Positions 7,376 to 16,843 of a stretch of 64,000 bases of DNA are shown here, piece by piece (within the stretch, counting starts at the first letter, position 1; each line of letters starts with the position of its first letter). The DNA lies in NCBI RefSeq assembly GCF_003952185.1, contig NZ_RXFS01000011.1, forward strand, positions 62,001 to 126,000, given 5' to 3'. Under the pieces are notes generated by a model, which made no database searches, had not been told where the DNA came from, and was given only the letters and a program-made list of their open reading frames with translations. Origin of the DNA: Variovorax sp. 679 (GTDB lineage Bacteria; Pseudomonadota; Gammaproteobacteria; Burkholderiales; Burkholderiaceae_C). A program made the translations under genes and the position numbers.

Positions 7376-8335
7376 ATGAATCAATCTTCGATGGACCGAA
7401 GCGACCTCGCCCTGGTGCTGGCCATTCGTGACCAGGGCAGCCTGGCTGGCGCGGCGGCCACGCTCGACGTCGTGCCTTCTGTCGTCACCAAGCGGCTCGG
7501 TGCACTGGAGATGCGCCTGGGCCAGCGGCTGTTCGAGCGCACCACCCGGCGCCTCAGCGCCACGGCCGAGGGCGAGGCGGTCTGCCTGCATGCGCGAGCG
7601 CTGCTCGACGGTTTCGCCGCGCTCGAGAACGAGCTCGGCGAACGGCAGAACGAGTTGACCGGCACGATCCGCCTGGCCGCCACCTTCGGCTTCGGCCGGC
7701 GCTGGCTCGGGCCGGCGGTGGCTGCCTTCCAGGCCCGCCACCCCGCACTGCAAGTCGAACTGCTGCTGACCGAGCAACTGCCCGACCTCGGCGCCGAAGG
7801 CTACGACGGCGCGGTCTGGCTCTGGGCCGTGCAGCAGCGCCACGCGGCCGACTGGATCTCGCGGCGCATCGCGCGCAACCAGCGCGTGCTCGCCGCCTCG
7901 CCCGACTATCTGAAGCGCCGCGGCACGCCGGCCACGGTCGAGGCGCTGGCCTCGCACGACTGCCTGGTCGCGCGCGAGAACGGCGACGCCAGCCAGCGCC
8001 AGCACGCGGTGTGGACCCTGCGCCACGCGCGCGACGGCAGCACGGCGCGCGTGCGCGTGCAGGGCGCGCTGACCAGCAACTCAGGCGAGATGGTGCGCGA
8101 CTGGTGTCTGGCCGGACACGGGATCATGCTGCGCAGCCTCTGGGACATCGCGCCGCAACTCGCCAGCGGCGAACTCGTGCGCCTGCTGCCGCAGTACGCG
8201 ATGGCGGAAGCCGACATCCACTGGATCGCGCCCTGGCGTCCGAAGACGCCGCGCCGCGTGCGCCTGCTGGTCGATCACCTCGTCGAGCAGTTTCGCGGCG
8301 AGCCCTGGAAGCCGGGCAAGGCCGGCGGGCGCTAG
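7376..8335 (+). CDS. LysR family transcriptional regulator
   Basis: A 319-residue LysR protein. An N-terminal winged helix-turn-helix (DLALVLAIRDQGSLAGAAATL, then KRLGALEMRLGQRLFERTTR) is followed by a periplasmic-binding-fold effector domain from about residue 95 to the end. It is divergent from the dehalogenase/dehydrogenase pair, with only 71 bases between it and the GTG at 7304. It is therefore the likely regulator of that operon and of itself. The recognition helix begins AAATLDVVPSVVTK. Two ATG codons (7376 and 7391) can start it; the first is used here. Confidence 0.9.
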   Translation: MNQSSMDRSDLALVLAIRDQGSLAGAAATLDVVPSVVTKRLGALEMRLGQRLFERTTRRLSATAEGEAVCLHARALLDGFAALENELGERQNELTGTIRLAATFGFGRRWLGPAVAAFQARHPALQVELLLTEQLPDLGAEGYDGAVWLWAVQQRHAADWISRRIARNQRVLAASPDYLKRRGTPATVEALASHDCLVARENGDASQRQHAVWTLRHARDGSTARVRVQGALTSNSGEMVRDWCLAGHGIMLRSLWDIAPQLASGELVRLLPQYAMAEADIHWIAPWRPKTPRRVRLLVDHLVEQFRGEPWKPGKAGGR

Positions 8336-8354
8336 AAAAGAAGGATCGGACCGC

Positions 8355-9242
8355 TCAGCGTCCGTTGCGCACCACGAGGCTAACGCCCACAGCGGTAAGC
8401 CCGATGCCCAGCACCGTCACCAGCGTGATCGGCTCGGAGAAAAGCAGCCAGGCCATCACCGCCGTGCAAGGCGGCACCAGATAGAGCAGGCTGGTGACAG
8501 CAGTGGCCGTGCCGCGCTGGATCAACATATAGAGCAGCGAACTGCCGCCCAGCGAAAGCGCCAGCACCGACCACGCCATCGCGCCACCCGAATGCAGGTT
8601 CCAGTGGATGCTGTCGGACTCCAGCGCAGCGAACGGCAAGGTGACCAGCACGGCAGCAGCCATTTGCACGGCACTCGCGCTGCGTACGTCGCAGGGCGCG
8701 ACGAAGCGCTTCTGGTACAGCGTGCCCGCCGTGATCGATACCAGCGCCATCAGCGCGAGTGCCATGGTCTGCACGCTGACCTCGCCGCCCTGCCCGAGCT
8801 TGCGCAGCACCACCAGCACGAGGCCCGCGAAGCCCAGCCCCAACCCAATCCATTGACGCCCCGTGATGCGCCCGCCGGTGAACGACAGCCAGACGGCCGT
8901 CAGCACAGGCTGGATGCCGACCAGCAGCGCCACCAACCCCGCGCCCATGCCCTCGCGCACCGCAGCCCAGACGCCGCCAAGGTACCCCGCCTGCATCAGG
9001 ATGCCGGTGACCGCTAGGTGCCCCCACTGGGCGCGCTGCTTCGGCCATTCGACCCGCGCGAACGCGACCCACGCGGTGAAGCATGCCAGCGACAAGGCGA
9101 AGCGCACTGCCAGGAACTTGAGAGGCGGCGCGTACGGCATGCCGTAGCGCGCGACGATGAAACCCGTGCTCCAGATGAGCACGAAGACCGCGGGCATCGA
9201 CCGCAGCCAGCCCGCGCCGCGGCCTGCGGCTGCCGGGGTCAT
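8355..9242 (-). CDS. EamA/DMT family transporter
   Basis: A 295-residue membrane protein with ten hydrophobic helices in two EamA repeats of five. The helix starting AVFVLIWSTGFIVARYG opens the first repeat, and SLLYLVPPCTAVMAWLLFSEPIT marks the end of the second. Such drug/metabolite transporters export amino acids, purines or drugs; the substrate here cannot be told. The ATG at 9242 overlaps the pgsA stop (ATGA), so it is translated behind pgsA. An in-frame extension to 9332 lies inside pgsA and is not conserved. Confidence 0.9.
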   Translation of the reverse strand: MTPAAAGRGAGWLRSMPAVFVLIWSTGFIVARYGMPYAPPLKFLAVRFALSLACFTAWVAFARVEWPKQRAQWGHLAVTGILMQAGYLGGVWAAVREGMGAGLVALLVGIQPVLTAVWLSFTGGRITGRQWIGLGLGFAGLVLVVLRKLGQGGEVSVQTMALALMALVSITAGTLYQKRFVAPCDVRSASAVQMAAAVLVTLPFAALESDSIHWNLHSGGAMAWSVLALSLGGSSLLYMLIQRGTATAVTSLLYLVPPCTAVMAWLLFSEPITLVTVLGIGLTAVGVSLVVRNGR

Positions 9243-9805
9243 TTGGTACGAGCCCGGATTTCCGGAATGGCCTTCTGCAGGTAGTACACCATCGACCAGA
9301 TGGTGAGCACGGCAGAGATCCAGATCAGCCACTGGCCCCAGACGCCGGTGTCGATCACGCCAAACAGGCGCCCGTCATAGAGCAGGAACGGAATCGCGAT
9401 CATCTGCACGGTCGTCTTGACCTTGCCGATCATGTGCACCGCCACGCTCTTGCTGGCGCCGATCTGCGCCATCCATTCGCGCAGCGCCGAGATGGCGATC
9501 TCTCGGCCGATGATGATGAGCGCCACGAACACGTCGGCCCGGTTCAGGTGCACCAGCACCAGCAGCGACGCGCACACCAGGAACTTGTCGGCCACCGGAT
9601 CGAGAAAGGCCCCGAAGGCCGAGGTCTGGTTGAGCCGGCGTGCCAGGAAGCCGTCGAGCCAGTCGGTCGCGGCGAAGACGATGAACATGACCGTGGCGAT
9701 CAGGTTGCGCATCGGCTCGGCCATCGGCAGGTAGAACACGCCGACGATCAAAGGGATCGCGACGATGCGCGTCCAGGTCATGATGGTCGGTAGTGTCCAG
9801 AACAT
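9239..9805 (-). CDS. pgsA: CDP-diacylglycerol--glycerol-3-phosphate 3-phosphatidyltransferase
   Basis: A 188-residue integral membrane enzyme that makes phosphatidylglycerophosphate, the committed step to phosphatidylglycerol and cardiolipin. It has about five transmembrane helices. The CDP-alcohol phosphotransferase motif (D-x2-DG-x2-AR-x8-G-x3-D-x3-D) is complete in TDWLDGFLARRL followed by GAFLDPVADK. It lies downstream of uvrC on the same strand, 48 bases away, an arrangement (uvrC-pgsA) conserved in many proteobacteria. Confidence 0.95.
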   Translation of the reverse strand: MFWTLPTIMTWTRIVAIPLIVGVFYLPMAEPMRNLIATVMFIVFAATDWLDGFLARRLNQTSAFGAFLDPVADKFLVCASLLVLVHLNRADVFVALIIIGREIAISALREWMAQIGASKSVAVHMIGKVKTTVQMIAIPFLLYDGRLFGVIDTGVWGQWLIWISAVLTIWSMVYYLQKAIPEIRARTK

Positions 9806-9853
9806 CGCTTGATTGTGTCATGGCAGCGCCGCCCCTCTTCGAGGGTCATGCGC

Positions 9854-11815
9854 TCAATGCAACGCCTTGTAGATTTCCTCTGCCAGGTCGGAGGCGATGC
9901 CCTCGACCGACGCGATGTCCTCGACGCTCGCCGCCGTCACGCCGCGGATGCCGCCGAAGCGCTGCAGCAGCCGCGCGCGCCGCTTCGGCCCGATGCCCGG
10001 AATGTCCTCGAGCTGGCTGCCGCCCACCCGCACCTTGGCGCGCTTGGCCCGCATGCCGGTGATGGCGAAGCGGTGCGCCTCGTCGCGGATCTGGGCCACG
10101 AGCATCAGCGCGGCCGAGTCCTTGCCCAGGTAGACCTTCTCGCGGCCGTCTGCGAACACGAGTTCTTCGAGCCCGACCTTGCGGCCCTCGCCCTTCTCGA
10201 CCCCGACGATCAGCGACAGCGGCAGGCCCAGTTCGCCGAACACCTCGCGCGCCATCGACACCTGCCCCTTGCCGCCGTCCACCAGCACCAGGTCGGGCAT
10301 GCGGGCCGTGCGGGTCTTGGGCGGCGCCTCGCTACCGTCGCTCTCGGCGTCGCCCGGAGGCAGGGCATCGGTCTCGGCCGCCATGGCCTCGGCCAGCTTG
10401 CCGTAGCGGCGGTGCAGCACCTGGCGCATCGCGGCGTAGTCGTCGCCCGGCGTGATGCCTTCGATGTTGTAGCGGCGGTACTCCTTGTTCTGCATGGCAT
10501 GGTGCTCGAACACCACGCACGAAGCCTGCGTCGCCTCGCCCGCGGTGTGCGAGATGTCGAAGCATTCGACGCGGAAGTTGTCGAGATCGTCCGACGCAAG
10601 CTCCAGCGCGTCGGCCAGCGCGCGCGTGCGCGCCTGTTGCGAGCCCTCTTCGGCCAATAGCCGGGCGAGCTGCAGCTTGGCGTTGGTCTCGGCCATTTCC
10701 AGCCAATGCCGGCGCTGCTCGCGCGGCTGGAACACCGCCGTCACGCGCGAACCGGCCTGCTGCGAGATCGCTTCGATCAGCTCGCGGCTCACCTGCTCGC
10801 TCAACACCAGCGTGGCGGGCACGGGCACGTCGATGTAGTGCTGGGCGATGAAGGCCTCGAGCACCTGCACCTCGACCGGGACCGCCGCAGCGGGCGGCAG
10901 GCCTTCTTCATCGTCGAGTTCGCCGTGATGGATCTGCGCCGCGTCTTCCACATGCACCGGAAAGTACGGGCGGTCGCCCAGGTGCCGGCCGCCGCGCACC
11001 ATCGCGAGGTTCACGCAGGCTTTACCGCCCTGCACCTTCACCGCCAGGATGTCCACGTCCTTGTCGGAGGCGATTTCGATGGACTGCTGGTGCAGCACGC
11101 GCGAGATGGCCGACATCTGGTTGCGCAGCTCGGCCGCCTGCTCGAACTCGAGCTTCTCGGCGTGCGCCGTCATGCGCTGCTCGAGCTTGGAGAGCACGAG
11201 CTGCGTGTCGCCCAGCAGGAAGGCTTCGGCACTGGCCACGTCCTGCGCGTAGGCCTCGGGTGCAATGTGGCCCACGCACGGCCCGCTGCAGCGCTTGATC
11301 TGGTACAGCAGGCAGGGCCGCGTGCGATTGGCATACACGGTGTCTTCGCAGGTGCGCAGGCGGAACACCTTCTGCAGCAGCTGGATCGATTCCTTGACCG
11401 CCCAGGCACTGGGGTACGGCCCGAAGTAGCGGTGCTTCTTGTCGACCGCGCCACGGTAGTAGGCCAGCCGCGGAAACTGGTGCGAGGCGATCTTGAGATA
11501 CGGATAGCTCTTGTCGTCGCGAAACAGGATGTTGTAGCGCGGCTTGAGCGTCTTGATGAGGTTGTTCTCGAGCAGCAGCGCCTCGGCCTCGGAACGCACC
11601 ACCGTGGTTTCCATCCGCACGATCTTCGAGATCATGTGGCCGATGCGGGTGCCGCCGTGGCTCTTCTGGAAGTAGTTGGCGACCCGCTTCTTCAGGTTGC
11701 GCGCCTTGCCCACATAGAGCACCGCGCCGGCCGCATCGAAATAGCGGTACACGCCGGGCAGTTGCGGCAGGGCCGCGACTTCGCTGAGCAGTTGTTCGGA
11801 ATGCACGTCTGACAT
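9854..11815 (-). CDS. uvrC: Excinuclease ABC subunit C
   Basis: A 653-residue nucleotide-excision-repair nuclease. Residues 15-95 are the GIY-YIG domain that cuts 3' of the lesion (LPGVYRYFDAAG, then LYVGKARNLKKRV). A Cys cluster near CEDTVY and CLLYQIKRCSGPC follows. The UVR motif that binds UvrB is at LEFEQAAELRNQ. The RNase-H-like domain that makes the 5' cut contains ECFDISH and LVDGGKGQ. The C terminus has paired helix-hairpin-helix motifs (IPGIGPKRRARLL). An insertion with acidic residues sits before the LVDGG block. The start at 11815 removes 20 non-conserved residues of the longer frame. Confidence 0.96.
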   Translation of the reverse strand: MSDVHSEQLLSEVAALPQLPGVYRYFDAAGAVLYVGKARNLKKRVANYFQKSHGGTRIGHMISKIVRMETTVVRSEAEALLLENNLIKTLKPRYNILFRDDKSYPYLKIASHQFPRLAYYRGAVDKKHRYFGPYPSAWAVKESIQLLQKVFRLRTCEDTVYANRTRPCLLYQIKRCSGPCVGHIAPEAYAQDVASAEAFLLGDTQLVLSKLEQRMTAHAEKLEFEQAAELRNQMSAISRVLHQQSIEIASDKDVDILAVKVQGGKACVNLAMVRGGRHLGDRPYFPVHVEDAAQIHHGELDDEEGLPPAAAVPVEVQVLEAFIAQHYIDVPVPATLVLSEQVSRELIEAISQQAGSRVTAVFQPREQRRHWLEMAETNAKLQLARLLAEEGSQQARTRALADALELASDDLDNFRVECFDISHTAGEATQASCVVFEHHAMQNKEYRRYNIEGITPGDDYAAMRQVLHRRYGKLAEAMAAETDALPPGDAESDGSEAPPKTRTARMPDLVLVDGGKGQVSMAREVFGELGLPLSLIVGVEKGEGRKVGLEELVFADGREKVYLGKDSAALMLVAQIRDEAHRFAITGMRAKRAKVRVGGSQLEDIPGIGPKRRARLLQRFGGIRGVTAASVEDIASVEGIASDLAEEIYKALH

Positions 11816-11904
11816 GCTGGCTATTGTGGCGCGCGGCATGGGGCCCGGCAGCCGTCTGCGCGCAAACCCCGACACGGCTGGAACGAAATGTGCTGAAGAT
11901 GAGG

Positions 11905-11933
11905 CACGGGCGCGAGGAGCGCCCGTGTTTTTT
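11905..11933 (+). terminator. Terminator-like hairpin in the leader of the gamma-glutamyltransferase gene
   Basis: A 9-pair perfect stem (CACGGGCGC with GCGCCCGTG, loop GAGGA) is followed by six T on the plus strand. No plus-strand gene lies upstream, since uvrC runs the other way. It ends 24 bases before the ATG at 11958, so it is either an attenuator in the leader or the end of a short unseen transcript. Confidence 0.7.
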
Positions 11934-11957
11934 CAAAAAACCTATTCGGGAATCTCC

Positions 11958-14048
11958 ATGAAGGAAAACAACAACAGACGCGTCTGGTGGACGCTCACGC
12001 CTGTCGCTCTCTCCCTGAGCCTGGCGGCTTGCGGCGGCGGCTCCAACAACGACGCGCAGAACACGGCAGCCACCCTTGCGGCGATCGCAGCGATCAACGC
12101 GGCCAATCAGCCGGCACCCGCACCGGCCGCACCCGATACCGGCTGCCTCATCCCGAGTGGCAGTTCGTCAGTGGTGGTCGGCTCTGGCGACGCGGGCGAC
12201 CCCGCCGCCCCCGAGCCGGCATCGGGCTACGTGCCCGGCCACAAGCTGGTCTACGCCAAGAACTACATGGTGGTGGCCAACCATCCGCTGGCCACGCGCG
12301 CGGGCTGCGACATCCTCAAGGCCGGCGGCAGCGCGGTCGATGCGGCGGTGGCCGTGCAGGCAGTGCTCGGGCTGGTCGAACCGCAGTCGAGCGGGCTGGG
12401 CGGCGGCGCCTTCATGCTGCACTACGACGCGGCGACGAAGAAAGTGCAGACCTACGACGGCCGCGAGACCGCGCCGGCCGCGGCCAACGAGAACTACCTT
12501 CGCTACATCGACCCGACCGGCGCCGACACCACGGCGCCCAAGCCGGGCGGCGCGCGCGCCAGCGGCCGCTCCATCGGCACGCCGGGCGCAGTGCGCATGC
12601 TCGACCTGGCCTACCAGGACCACGGCAAGCTGCCGTGGAAAGACCTGTTTGGCTACGGCATCACGCTGGCCTCCGACGGCTTCTCGATCGGCGGGCGCAT
12701 GGCTGCCGCCATCTCCCTTTCGGCCTCCAGCCTCAAGCGCGACGCCGAAGCCACGGCCTACTTCCTCAATGCGGACGGCACACCGAAGGCGCTGGGCACG
12801 AAGCTGAAGAACCCGGCGTACGCGAGGACGCTGAACACCATTGCAACCCAGGGCGCCAACGCCTTCTATACGGGCAGCATCGCGCAAGGCATCGTCGACA
12901 AGATCGGCATCACGACCGCTGCGAACGACGGCTCGGCCATCACGCCCGGCATGACCACGATGGCCGACCTGGCCAACTACAAGGCCAAGCGGCGCAATCC
13001 GGTGTGCAGCACTTACCGCGACTACTACGTCTGCGGCATGCCGCCCCCTTCCTCGGGTGGCATCGCCGTCGCCCAGACGCTCGGCATCCTGGAAACCTTC
13101 AACCTGAGCCTGTACAAGCCGACAGCCATCGACCTCGAAGGCGGCAAGCCCACCGTGATGGGCGTGCACCTCGTGAGCGAGGCCGAGCGCCTGGCCTATG
13201 CCGACCGCGACAAGTACGTGGCCGACACCGACTTCGTGCCGCTGCCGGGCGGTTCGACCGACATGATGCTCAAACAGTCCTACCTGCAGGGCCGCGCCAG
13301 CCTCATCAGCCTGACGAAAAGCATGGGCAAGGCAACGGCCGGCGACCTCGGCTCGGTGCCGCTGGGCATCGACAAGACCGAAGAGCACGGCACGACACAC
13401 TTCACCATCGTCGACAAACAGGGCAACGTGGTCTCGATGACCACCACGGTGGAAGCGTCGCTCGGCTCGTACCACATGACGCAGGGCTTCATGCTGAACA
13501 ATCAGCTGACCGACTTTGCGCTCCACCCCGATGACACCAGCGTGACTCCAAGCTTCAAGGTAGCCAACCGCGTCGCCCCGGGCAAGCGCCCGCGCAGCAC
13601 GATGGCGCCGACGCTGGTGTTCCGGAAGAACGCCGACGGCAGCATGGGTGAGTTCGTCATGGGCACCGGTTCTCCGGGCGGCGGCACCATCATCCAGTAC
13701 GTGGTGAAGACACTGGTTGGCGCGCTCGACTGGGGACTCGATGCGCAGCAAGCCACGTCGCTGGTCAACTTCGGTGCCAACAACACCCCACCGACCACGC
13801 CCCCCGGTGCCACCTACAGCCTCACGAACGTGGGCGGCGAGCATCCCAACGTGAACACGACCAACGACGGCAAGAACGACCCGCTGATCGAGGGGCTTCG
13901 CGCCATGGGCCACATGATGAACCTCGGCGCCCAGTCCAGCGGCGTGAGCACTGTCATCCGCACGAACGTCGGCGGCAAGCCAGTGCTCACCGGCGGTGCC
14001 GACCCACGGCGCGAAGGCATCGTGCTGGGCGATACCTTCTCGCCCTGA
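11958..14048 (+). CDS. ggt: Gamma-glutamyltransferase, lipoprotein form
   Basis: A 696-residue precursor with a lipoprotein signal; the lipobox LSLAAC places the acylated Cys at residue 25. A low-complexity Asn/Ala/Pro linker follows before the enzyme. GGT motifs are clear: ANHPLATRAG, the SSGLGGGAF block, DGRETAP, and the self-cleavage site HGTTHFTIVD, where Thr479 becomes the N-terminal nucleophile of the small subunit. GSPGGGTIIQYV comes near the end. The enzyme cleaves gamma-glutamyl bonds of glutathione and related peptides on the cell surface. It is longer than E. coli GGT, mostly because of the N-terminal linker and inserts. The ATG at 11958 follows the signal-peptide logic; the longer frame begins inside the uvrC region. 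Confidence 0.93.
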   Translation: MKENNNRRVWWTLTPVALSLSLAACGGGSNNDAQNTAATLAAIAAINAANQPAPAPAAPDTGCLIPSGSSSVVVGSGDAGDPAAPEPASGYVPGHKLVYAKNYMVVANHPLATRAGCDILKAGGSAVDAAVAVQAVLGLVEPQSSGLGGGAFMLHYDAATKKVQTYDGRETAPAAANENYLRYIDPTGADTTAPKPGGARASGRSIGTPGAVRMLDLAYQDHGKLPWKDLFGYGITLASDGFSIGGRMAAAISLSASSLKRDAEATAYFLNADGTPKALGTKLKNPAYARTLNTIATQGANAFYTGSIAQGIVDKIGITTAANDGSAITPGMTTMADLANYKAKRRNPVCSTYRDYYVCGMPPPSSGGIAVAQTLGILETFNLSLYKPTAIDLEGGKPTVMGVHLVSEAERLAYADRDKYVADTDFVPLPGGSTDMMLKQSYLQGRASLISLTKSMGKATAGDLGSVPLGIDKTEEHGTTHFTIVDKQGNVVSMTTTVEASLGSYHMTQGFMLNNQLTDFALHPDDTSVTPSFKVANRVAPGKRPRSTMAPTLVFRKNADGSMGEFVMGTGSPGGGTIIQYVVKTLVGALDWGLDAQQATSLVNFGANNTPPTTPPGATYSLTNVGGEHPNVNTTNDGKNDPLIEGLRAMGHMMNLGAQSSGVSTVIRTNVGGKPVLTGGADPRREGIVLGDTFSP

Positions 14049-14053
14049 GAACC

Positions 14054-14076
14054 CACAGGGTCCTCGTGGCCCTGTG
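14054..14076. terminator. Hairpin between convergent genes
   Basis: Perfect 7-base arms (CACAGGG and CCCTGTG) with a 9-base loop lie in the 38-base gap between the ggt stop and the M20 peptidase stop. There is no T run, so it is at best a weak bidirectional terminator. Confidence 0.4.
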
Positions 14077-14086
14077 AAGGGCCGTA

Positions 14087-15511
14087 CTACTTCGCGAGTT
14101 CGCTGACCAGCCGGTACAGGAACTCGCGTCCGTCGTACAGACGCTGGATCTCGATGCGCTCGTCCAAGCCGTGCGCACGCGCATCCGACGGTTCCAGGAA
14201 CATGCCGGTCACGCCGTACATCGGGATGCCGGCATTGCGCATGAAGCGGCTGTCGGTGGCGCCGGTGCTCATCGCGGGCACGACCGGCACGCCGGGCCAC
14301 ATCTGCTGCGTGATCGATTCCACCGTCTTCACGAGGTCGCCATTCAGCGGCGAGGCCGGGCTGCGCAGCGGCTTGCCCAGGTTGCGCACCACGATCTTGT
14401 CGTTGCCGATGGCCTGGGTCAGCAGGCGCTCCACCTCGTCGGGATCGTCGTGCGGCAGGATGCGGCAATTGACCGTGGCCTTGGCCGACTGCGGCAGCGC
14501 GTTCTCGGCATGGCCGGCCTGCACCATCGTCGCCACGCAGGTGGTGCGGAACTGTGCGCTGTAGGCCGGGTTGGCCGACATGCGCTCGATCACCGCCGGA
14601 TCGGGGTTGCCGTTGCCGACAGCGCGCATGTCCTCGGCCAGCTGGCCCGTTGCGAACGGCGCGCTGCGCGCGAAGTAGGTCCTGGTGACGTCCGCGAGCT
14701 TCACCGGAAAGCTGTAGTTGCCCAGCCGCTCCAGGCCGGCCGACAGTGCGTAGATCGGGTTGTTCTTCGTCGGCACCGAGCTGTGGCCGCCCACGTCGCG
14801 CGCCTCCAGCATGTAGGTGGTGTACATCTTCTCGGCGACCTGCATGCGGTGCAGGTTGGGCTTGCCACCGCGCAGCTCGCCGCCGCCGCCCTCGTTGATG
14901 CCGAACTCGGCCTGCAGCAGTTCGGGCTTGTTGTTGATGAGCCAGAAGGCACCGTTGCTGAGCGCATCGCCGCGCTCCTCGTCGGCGGTGAGAGCCAGGA
15001 TGAGGTCGCGCTTGGGCTTGAAGCCTTCTTGCTTGAGCTGCCCCACCACCGAGACCAGCGCCGCGGCCATCGCCTTGTCGTCGATCGCGCCACGGGCGGT
15101 GAAGTAGCCGCCGGTTTCCTGCAGCTTGAAGGGATCGGTCTTCCAGTCTTCGCGGCGGGCCTCGACCACGTCGATGTGAGCCAGCAGGAGCAGCGGCTTC
15201 TTGCTGCCGTCGCCCTTGAAGCGCAGCACCAGGTTGCCCTTCTTGGGGAAGGGTTCGAAGATCTGGATATCGCCAGGCGCGAAGCCCGCCTCGACCAGTC
15301 GCTTTTCCATCGCGCGCGCCGCTGCGGTGTTGTCGCCCACCGAGTGGGTGGTGTTGATCTCGATCAGCTCCTTGTAGATGTCGTGGAAGCGCTGCTGCTG
15401 CGGCGTGAGCGACGGTGGAGTCTGCGTCTGCGCCACTGCGGCGGCCATGCCGCAAAGTGCCAGGGAGACGGCGAGCACGGTTTTCGCGGCACGGAAGGTC
15501 TTCATCCTCAT
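14087..15511 (-). CDS. M20 family zinc peptidase, exported
   Basis: A 474-residue protein with a Sec signal peptide (basic start, hydrophobic core AVSLALCGMAAAVA, cleavage near VAQ). The M20 metal ligands are visible: LLLAHIDVVEA (His and catalytic Asp), GAIDDKA (bridging Asp), DEERGD (catalytic Glu) and a late Gly/His-poor region ending TGATDSRFMRNAG. A lid/dimerisation domain lies between about residues 235 and 355. Members hydrolyse small peptides or acyl-amino acids, here in the periplasm. The ATG at 15511 has GGAGAG upstream. It is convergent with the surface gamma-glutamyltransferase, and both may serve peptide scavenging (inference). Confidence 0.9.
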   Translation of the reverse strand: MRMKTFRAAKTVLAVSLALCGMAAAVAQTQTPPSLTPQQQRFHDIYKELIEINTTHSVGDNTAAARAMEKRLVEAGFAPGDIQIFEPFPKKGNLVLRFKGDGSKKPLLLLAHIDVVEARREDWKTDPFKLQETGGYFTARGAIDDKAMAAALVSVVGQLKQEGFKPKRDLILALTADEERGDALSNGAFWLINNKPELLQAEFGINEGGGGELRGGKPNLHRMQVAEKMYTTYMLEARDVGGHSSVPTKNNPIYALSAGLERLGNYSFPVKLADVTRTYFARSAPFATGQLAEDMRAVGNGNPDPAVIERMSANPAYSAQFRTTCVATMVQAGHAENALPQSAKATVNCRILPHDDPDEVERLLTQAIGNDKIVVRNLGKPLRSPASPLNGDLVKTVESITQQMWPGVPVVPAMSTGATDSRFMRNAGIPMYGVTGMFLEPSDARAHGLDERIEIQRLYDGREFLYRLVSELAK

Positions 15512-15586
15512 GGGTTCTCTCTCCGGTGGTGGTTGTGCCGGACAGCATAGCAAGGGCCATCCGCGAACACGGGCACACTCGCGACC

Positions 15587-16669
15587 ATGCAATCCTCGAT
15601 GCGATGGGACATCTTCTGCAAGGTCATCGACAACCACGGCGACCTCGGCGTGTGCTGGCGACTGGCGTGCCAGCTGGCCGGACTCGGCGAGCTGGTGCGG
15701 CTATGGGTCGACGACGCGACCGCGCTGCACTGGATGGCGCCATCAGGCGGTGACGGCGTGGAGGTGATCGACTGGCTCGATCCCGCAGCGCTTCGAGCGG
15801 CCGTTGCGCAACCAGCACCCGATGTGCTGATCGAAGCCTTCGGCTGCGAGCCGGCGCCGGAGCTGATCGCCCGCTTCGCCGAAGGACCGGGCCTGGCCTG
15901 GGTCAACCTCGAATACCTTTCGGCCGAACCCTATGTCGAGCGGCTGCACGGATTGCCCTCGCCGGTGTTCAAGGGCCCCGGCGCCGGACTGACGAAGCGC
16001 TTCTTCTATCCCGGCTTCACGCCCGCCACCGGAGGATTGCTGCGCGAACCCGGCCTGATGGAGCGCAGGGCCCGCTTCGAACGCGCGCCATGGCTGGCCG
16101 CCCTTCAGATCCCATGGCGGAGCGAAGAGCGCCTGGTTTCCCTCTTCTGCTACGAGCCCCCGGCGCTGGCTGACCTGCTGGCCCGGCTCGCCGAAGGCGG
16201 CCAACCCACCCGCCTGCTGGTGACGGCGGGGCGCGCCACGCAGGCGGTTCAGGCACTGCTCGGAAGCGCCCCCTCGCCTCAAGGGCACGGCGCGCTATCA
16301 ATTTCATACCTGCCCTACCTCACGCAGCCAGACTTCGACCATCTTCTGTGGGCCTGCGACCTGAACTTCGTGCGTGGCGAGGATTCGCTGGTGCGCGCGC
16401 TCTGGGCGGGCGCACCGCTGGTCTGGCAGATCTACCCGCAGGACGACGACGCCCACCACGTCAAGCTCAACGCCTGGCTGGACTGGATCGGCGCCCCGCC
16501 TTCGCTGAGGCTTTTTCACCACGCCTGGAATGGCTTCGGCAACGGCGCCCTGCCTGTGCCGGAAATACAGGGGCAGTGGCAGGAAACCGCCCTGAACGCC
16601 CGTGCGCGGCTGCTCGCGCAGGACGACCTGGTCACGCAACTGCGGAATTTCGTCGCCCAAAAAAGCTAA
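15587..16669 (+). CDS. earP: EF-P arginine rhamnosyltransferase
   Basis: A 360-residue GT-B glycosyltransferase (family GT104) that transfers rhamnose from dTDP-rhamnose to an arginine of elongation factor P. The N-terminal signature WDIFCKVIDNHGDLGV contains Asp15 and Asp19, equivalent to the two essential aspartates in known EarP proteins. The C-terminal domain has FVRGEDSLVRALWAG and WQIYPQDDDAH, which form the nucleotide-sugar site. It lies immediately upstream of efp on the same strand (174 bases), the classic arrangement. An alternative ATG lies at 15599. Confidence 0.95.
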   Translation: MQSSMRWDIFCKVIDNHGDLGVCWRLACQLAGLGELVRLWVDDATALHWMAPSGGDGVEVIDWLDPAALRAAVAQPAPDVLIEAFGCEPAPELIARFAEGPGLAWVNLEYLSAEPYVERLHGLPSPVFKGPGAGLTKRFFYPGFTPATGGLLREPGLMERRARFERAPWLAALQIPWRSEERLVSLFCYEPPALADLLARLAEGGQPTRLLVTAGRATQAVQALLGSAPSPQGHGALSISYLPYLTQPDFDHLLWACDLNFVRGEDSLVRALWAGAPLVWQIYPQDDDAHHVKLNAWLDWIGAPPSLRLFHHAWNGFGNGALPVPEIQGQWQETALNARARLLAQDDLVTQLRNFVAQKS

Positions 16670-16843
16670 AATAGTGGGCTTTGCGGATTTCGGCCCGGAT
16701 CTCATCGATCCGAAATGCTCTCCGCTAAACCTGCCGCGGGACATGTACCGCGGGGCCAGACATCCCGGCGAACGTCGAAACAAGCATCGAGACGGCAGCC
16801 GAAGGCCCCGCGCACCGAGCGGCCAACATCCAGAGACCCTGTT

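Noticed and set aside
11905..11933. Hairpin considered as the uvrC terminator
   Set aside because: It lies upstream of uvrC, not downstream, and its T run is on the other strand.
12168..15578. 1136-codon minus-strand frame across ggt and the M20 peptidase
   Set aside because: It is a shadow of ggt in the antisense frame joined to an out-of-frame reading of the peptidase gene; composition is not protein-like.
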